From positions 1-6,918 of the forward strand of contig JAGACT010000166.1 in assembly GCA_017613995.1 (NCBI GenBank): a DNA stretch of 6,918 bases, in the 5' to 3' direction. Shown here piece by piece: positions 6,237 to 6,918 of this stretch (position 1 is the stretch's first letter; each line of letters opens with the position of its first letter). This DNA comes from Eubacteriaceae bacterium (GTDB lineage Bacteria; Bacillota; Clostridia; Eubacteriales; Anaerofustaceae). Made by a program: the position numbers and the translations under genes. The notes under the pieces are model-generated. The model had not been told where the DNA came from. It saw nothing but the letters and a program-made list of their open reading frames with translations, and ran no database searches.

Positions 6237-6918
6237 ATCTCACGCTGAACAGGATATCCCCGTAGGTCGGGAAGGGCCAGTAGCTCTTGGCTGTGAGCAG
6301 TTCCGCCGTGTCGCAGGGGATCCTCAGCTCCGCCATCTTCGGCAGCACCGTATCCCTGATGAGGCAGGATTCCTCCAGGATGTCGGCGGCGTCGGTGAGC
6401 TTCATGACGGCCTTCTCCAGCTCTTCGGTCCTCTTGCCGATGCAGTCGGTGATGCCCGAGAGCTTGGTTATGATATCCTTTTCATAGCTGCATTCCAGTT
6501 CGGGGAATACCGCCTTCTTCTCCGCCACTTCCTTTGCCAGGTCCGCGGTGAAGCGGGTGATGGCGGGAGCGATCCTCTTGTGGACCATGTTTATCATGGT
6601 ATTGGCTTCGATAACGACGCTCTTGCAGTAGTTCTCCAGCATGATGTCCCTTCTGGAGCGCAGCTCCTCCTCGGTGAACACACCCAGGGAGGTGAGCATC
6701 TTCACGTTCTTCTCGTCCAGCAGGTGGGGCATGCAGTCCGCCGTGGTGCGGTAGTTGGAAAGTCCCCTCTTCTCGGTGGCTTCCCTGATCCATTCGTCGT
6801 CGTAGCCGTTGCCGTTGAAGATGATCCTCCTGTGATCCTTTATGGTCTTCTTTATCATATCGTGCAGCGCGCTCTCGAAGTCGTCCGCGGCCTCGAGACG
6901 GTCGGCGTAGATCCTCAG
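6235..6918 (-). CDS. glnN: Glutamine synthetase type III, C-terminal part (cut by window edge)
   Basis: The reading frame is open from the window edge to a TGA at 6235-6237 and gives the last 227 residues. The enzyme makes glutamine from glutamate, ammonium and ATP. The segment matches the helical C-terminal end of the GlnN (type III) family, which has about 700 residues: HRRIIFNGNGYDDEW, RGLSNYRTTADCMPHL, then a long helical stretch with RRDIMLENYCKSVVIEANTM, and the closing YWPFPTYGDILF. The catalytic beta-grasp and barrel parts lie beyond base 6918, so activity cannot be checked. The first ATG in view (6856-6858) is internal; coding clearly runs on upstream of it. It stands directly before amt-PII, consistent with joint control of ammonium uptake and fixation. 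The family assignment rests on recognised C-terminal motifs. Confidence 0.92.
   Translation of the reverse strand: MRIYADRLEAADDFESALHDMIKKTIKDHRRIIFNGNGYDDEWIREATEKRGLSNYRTTADCMPHLLDEKNVKMLTSLGVFTEEELRSRRDIMLENYCKSVVIEANTMINMVHKRIAPAITRFTADLAKEVAEKKAVFPELECSYEKDIITKLSGITDCIGKRTEELEKAVMKLTDAADILEESCLIRDTVLPKMAELRIPCDTAELLTAKSYWPFPTYGDILFSVR

Overview
This window is a compact block of six genes, all read from the minus strand (right to left as printed), of which two are cut by the window edges. In transcription order they are a type III glutamine synthetase (C-terminal part only), an ammonium transporter with a PII signal domain fused to its C-terminus, a glutamine-dependent asparagine synthetase, glucosamine-6-phosphate synthase (glmS), SAICAR synthetase (purC) and adenylosuccinate synthetase (purA, N-terminal part only). 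No RNA genes, mobile elements, CRISPR arrays or long repeats are visible, and no stretch without a gene exceeds about 90 bases.

The likely host is an anaerobic, fairly GC-rich member of the Bacillota, probably class Clostridia. This is inferred from the protein sequences (type III glutamine synthetase, the N-terminal style of the Amt, the VGVNWGDEGKG start of PurA), from strong GGAGG-type ribosome binding sites before nearly every gene, and from free use of ATA and AGG codons despite the GC-rich DNA. It is a judgement from remembered family features, not a database match.

The genes share a nitrogen theme. The right half (4500-6918) takes up ammonium and fixes it into glutamine: transporter, its own covalently attached PII sensor, and glutamine synthetase. 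The left half (1-4413) spends nitrogen: AsnB and GlmS use glutamine as amide donor, while PurC and PurA both use aspartate, which is also the substrate of AsnB. A terminator-like hairpin (4438-4480) sits on the border between these halves, and a promoter-like site with an extended -10 box (2817-2846) lies at the end of asnB ahead of glmS. The block may therefore be one long transcript with an internal partial stop and a second internal start, rather than a simple operon.

The most notable feature is the Amt-PII fusion. Its T-loop keeps the arginine that plugs the transporter pore in GlnK but has valine where the uridylylated tyrosine would be. Its control would then depend on nucleotide and 2-oxoglutarate binding rather than on GlnD-type modification. 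The individual enzymes look intact and ordinary; I see no undescribed multi-gene system here.
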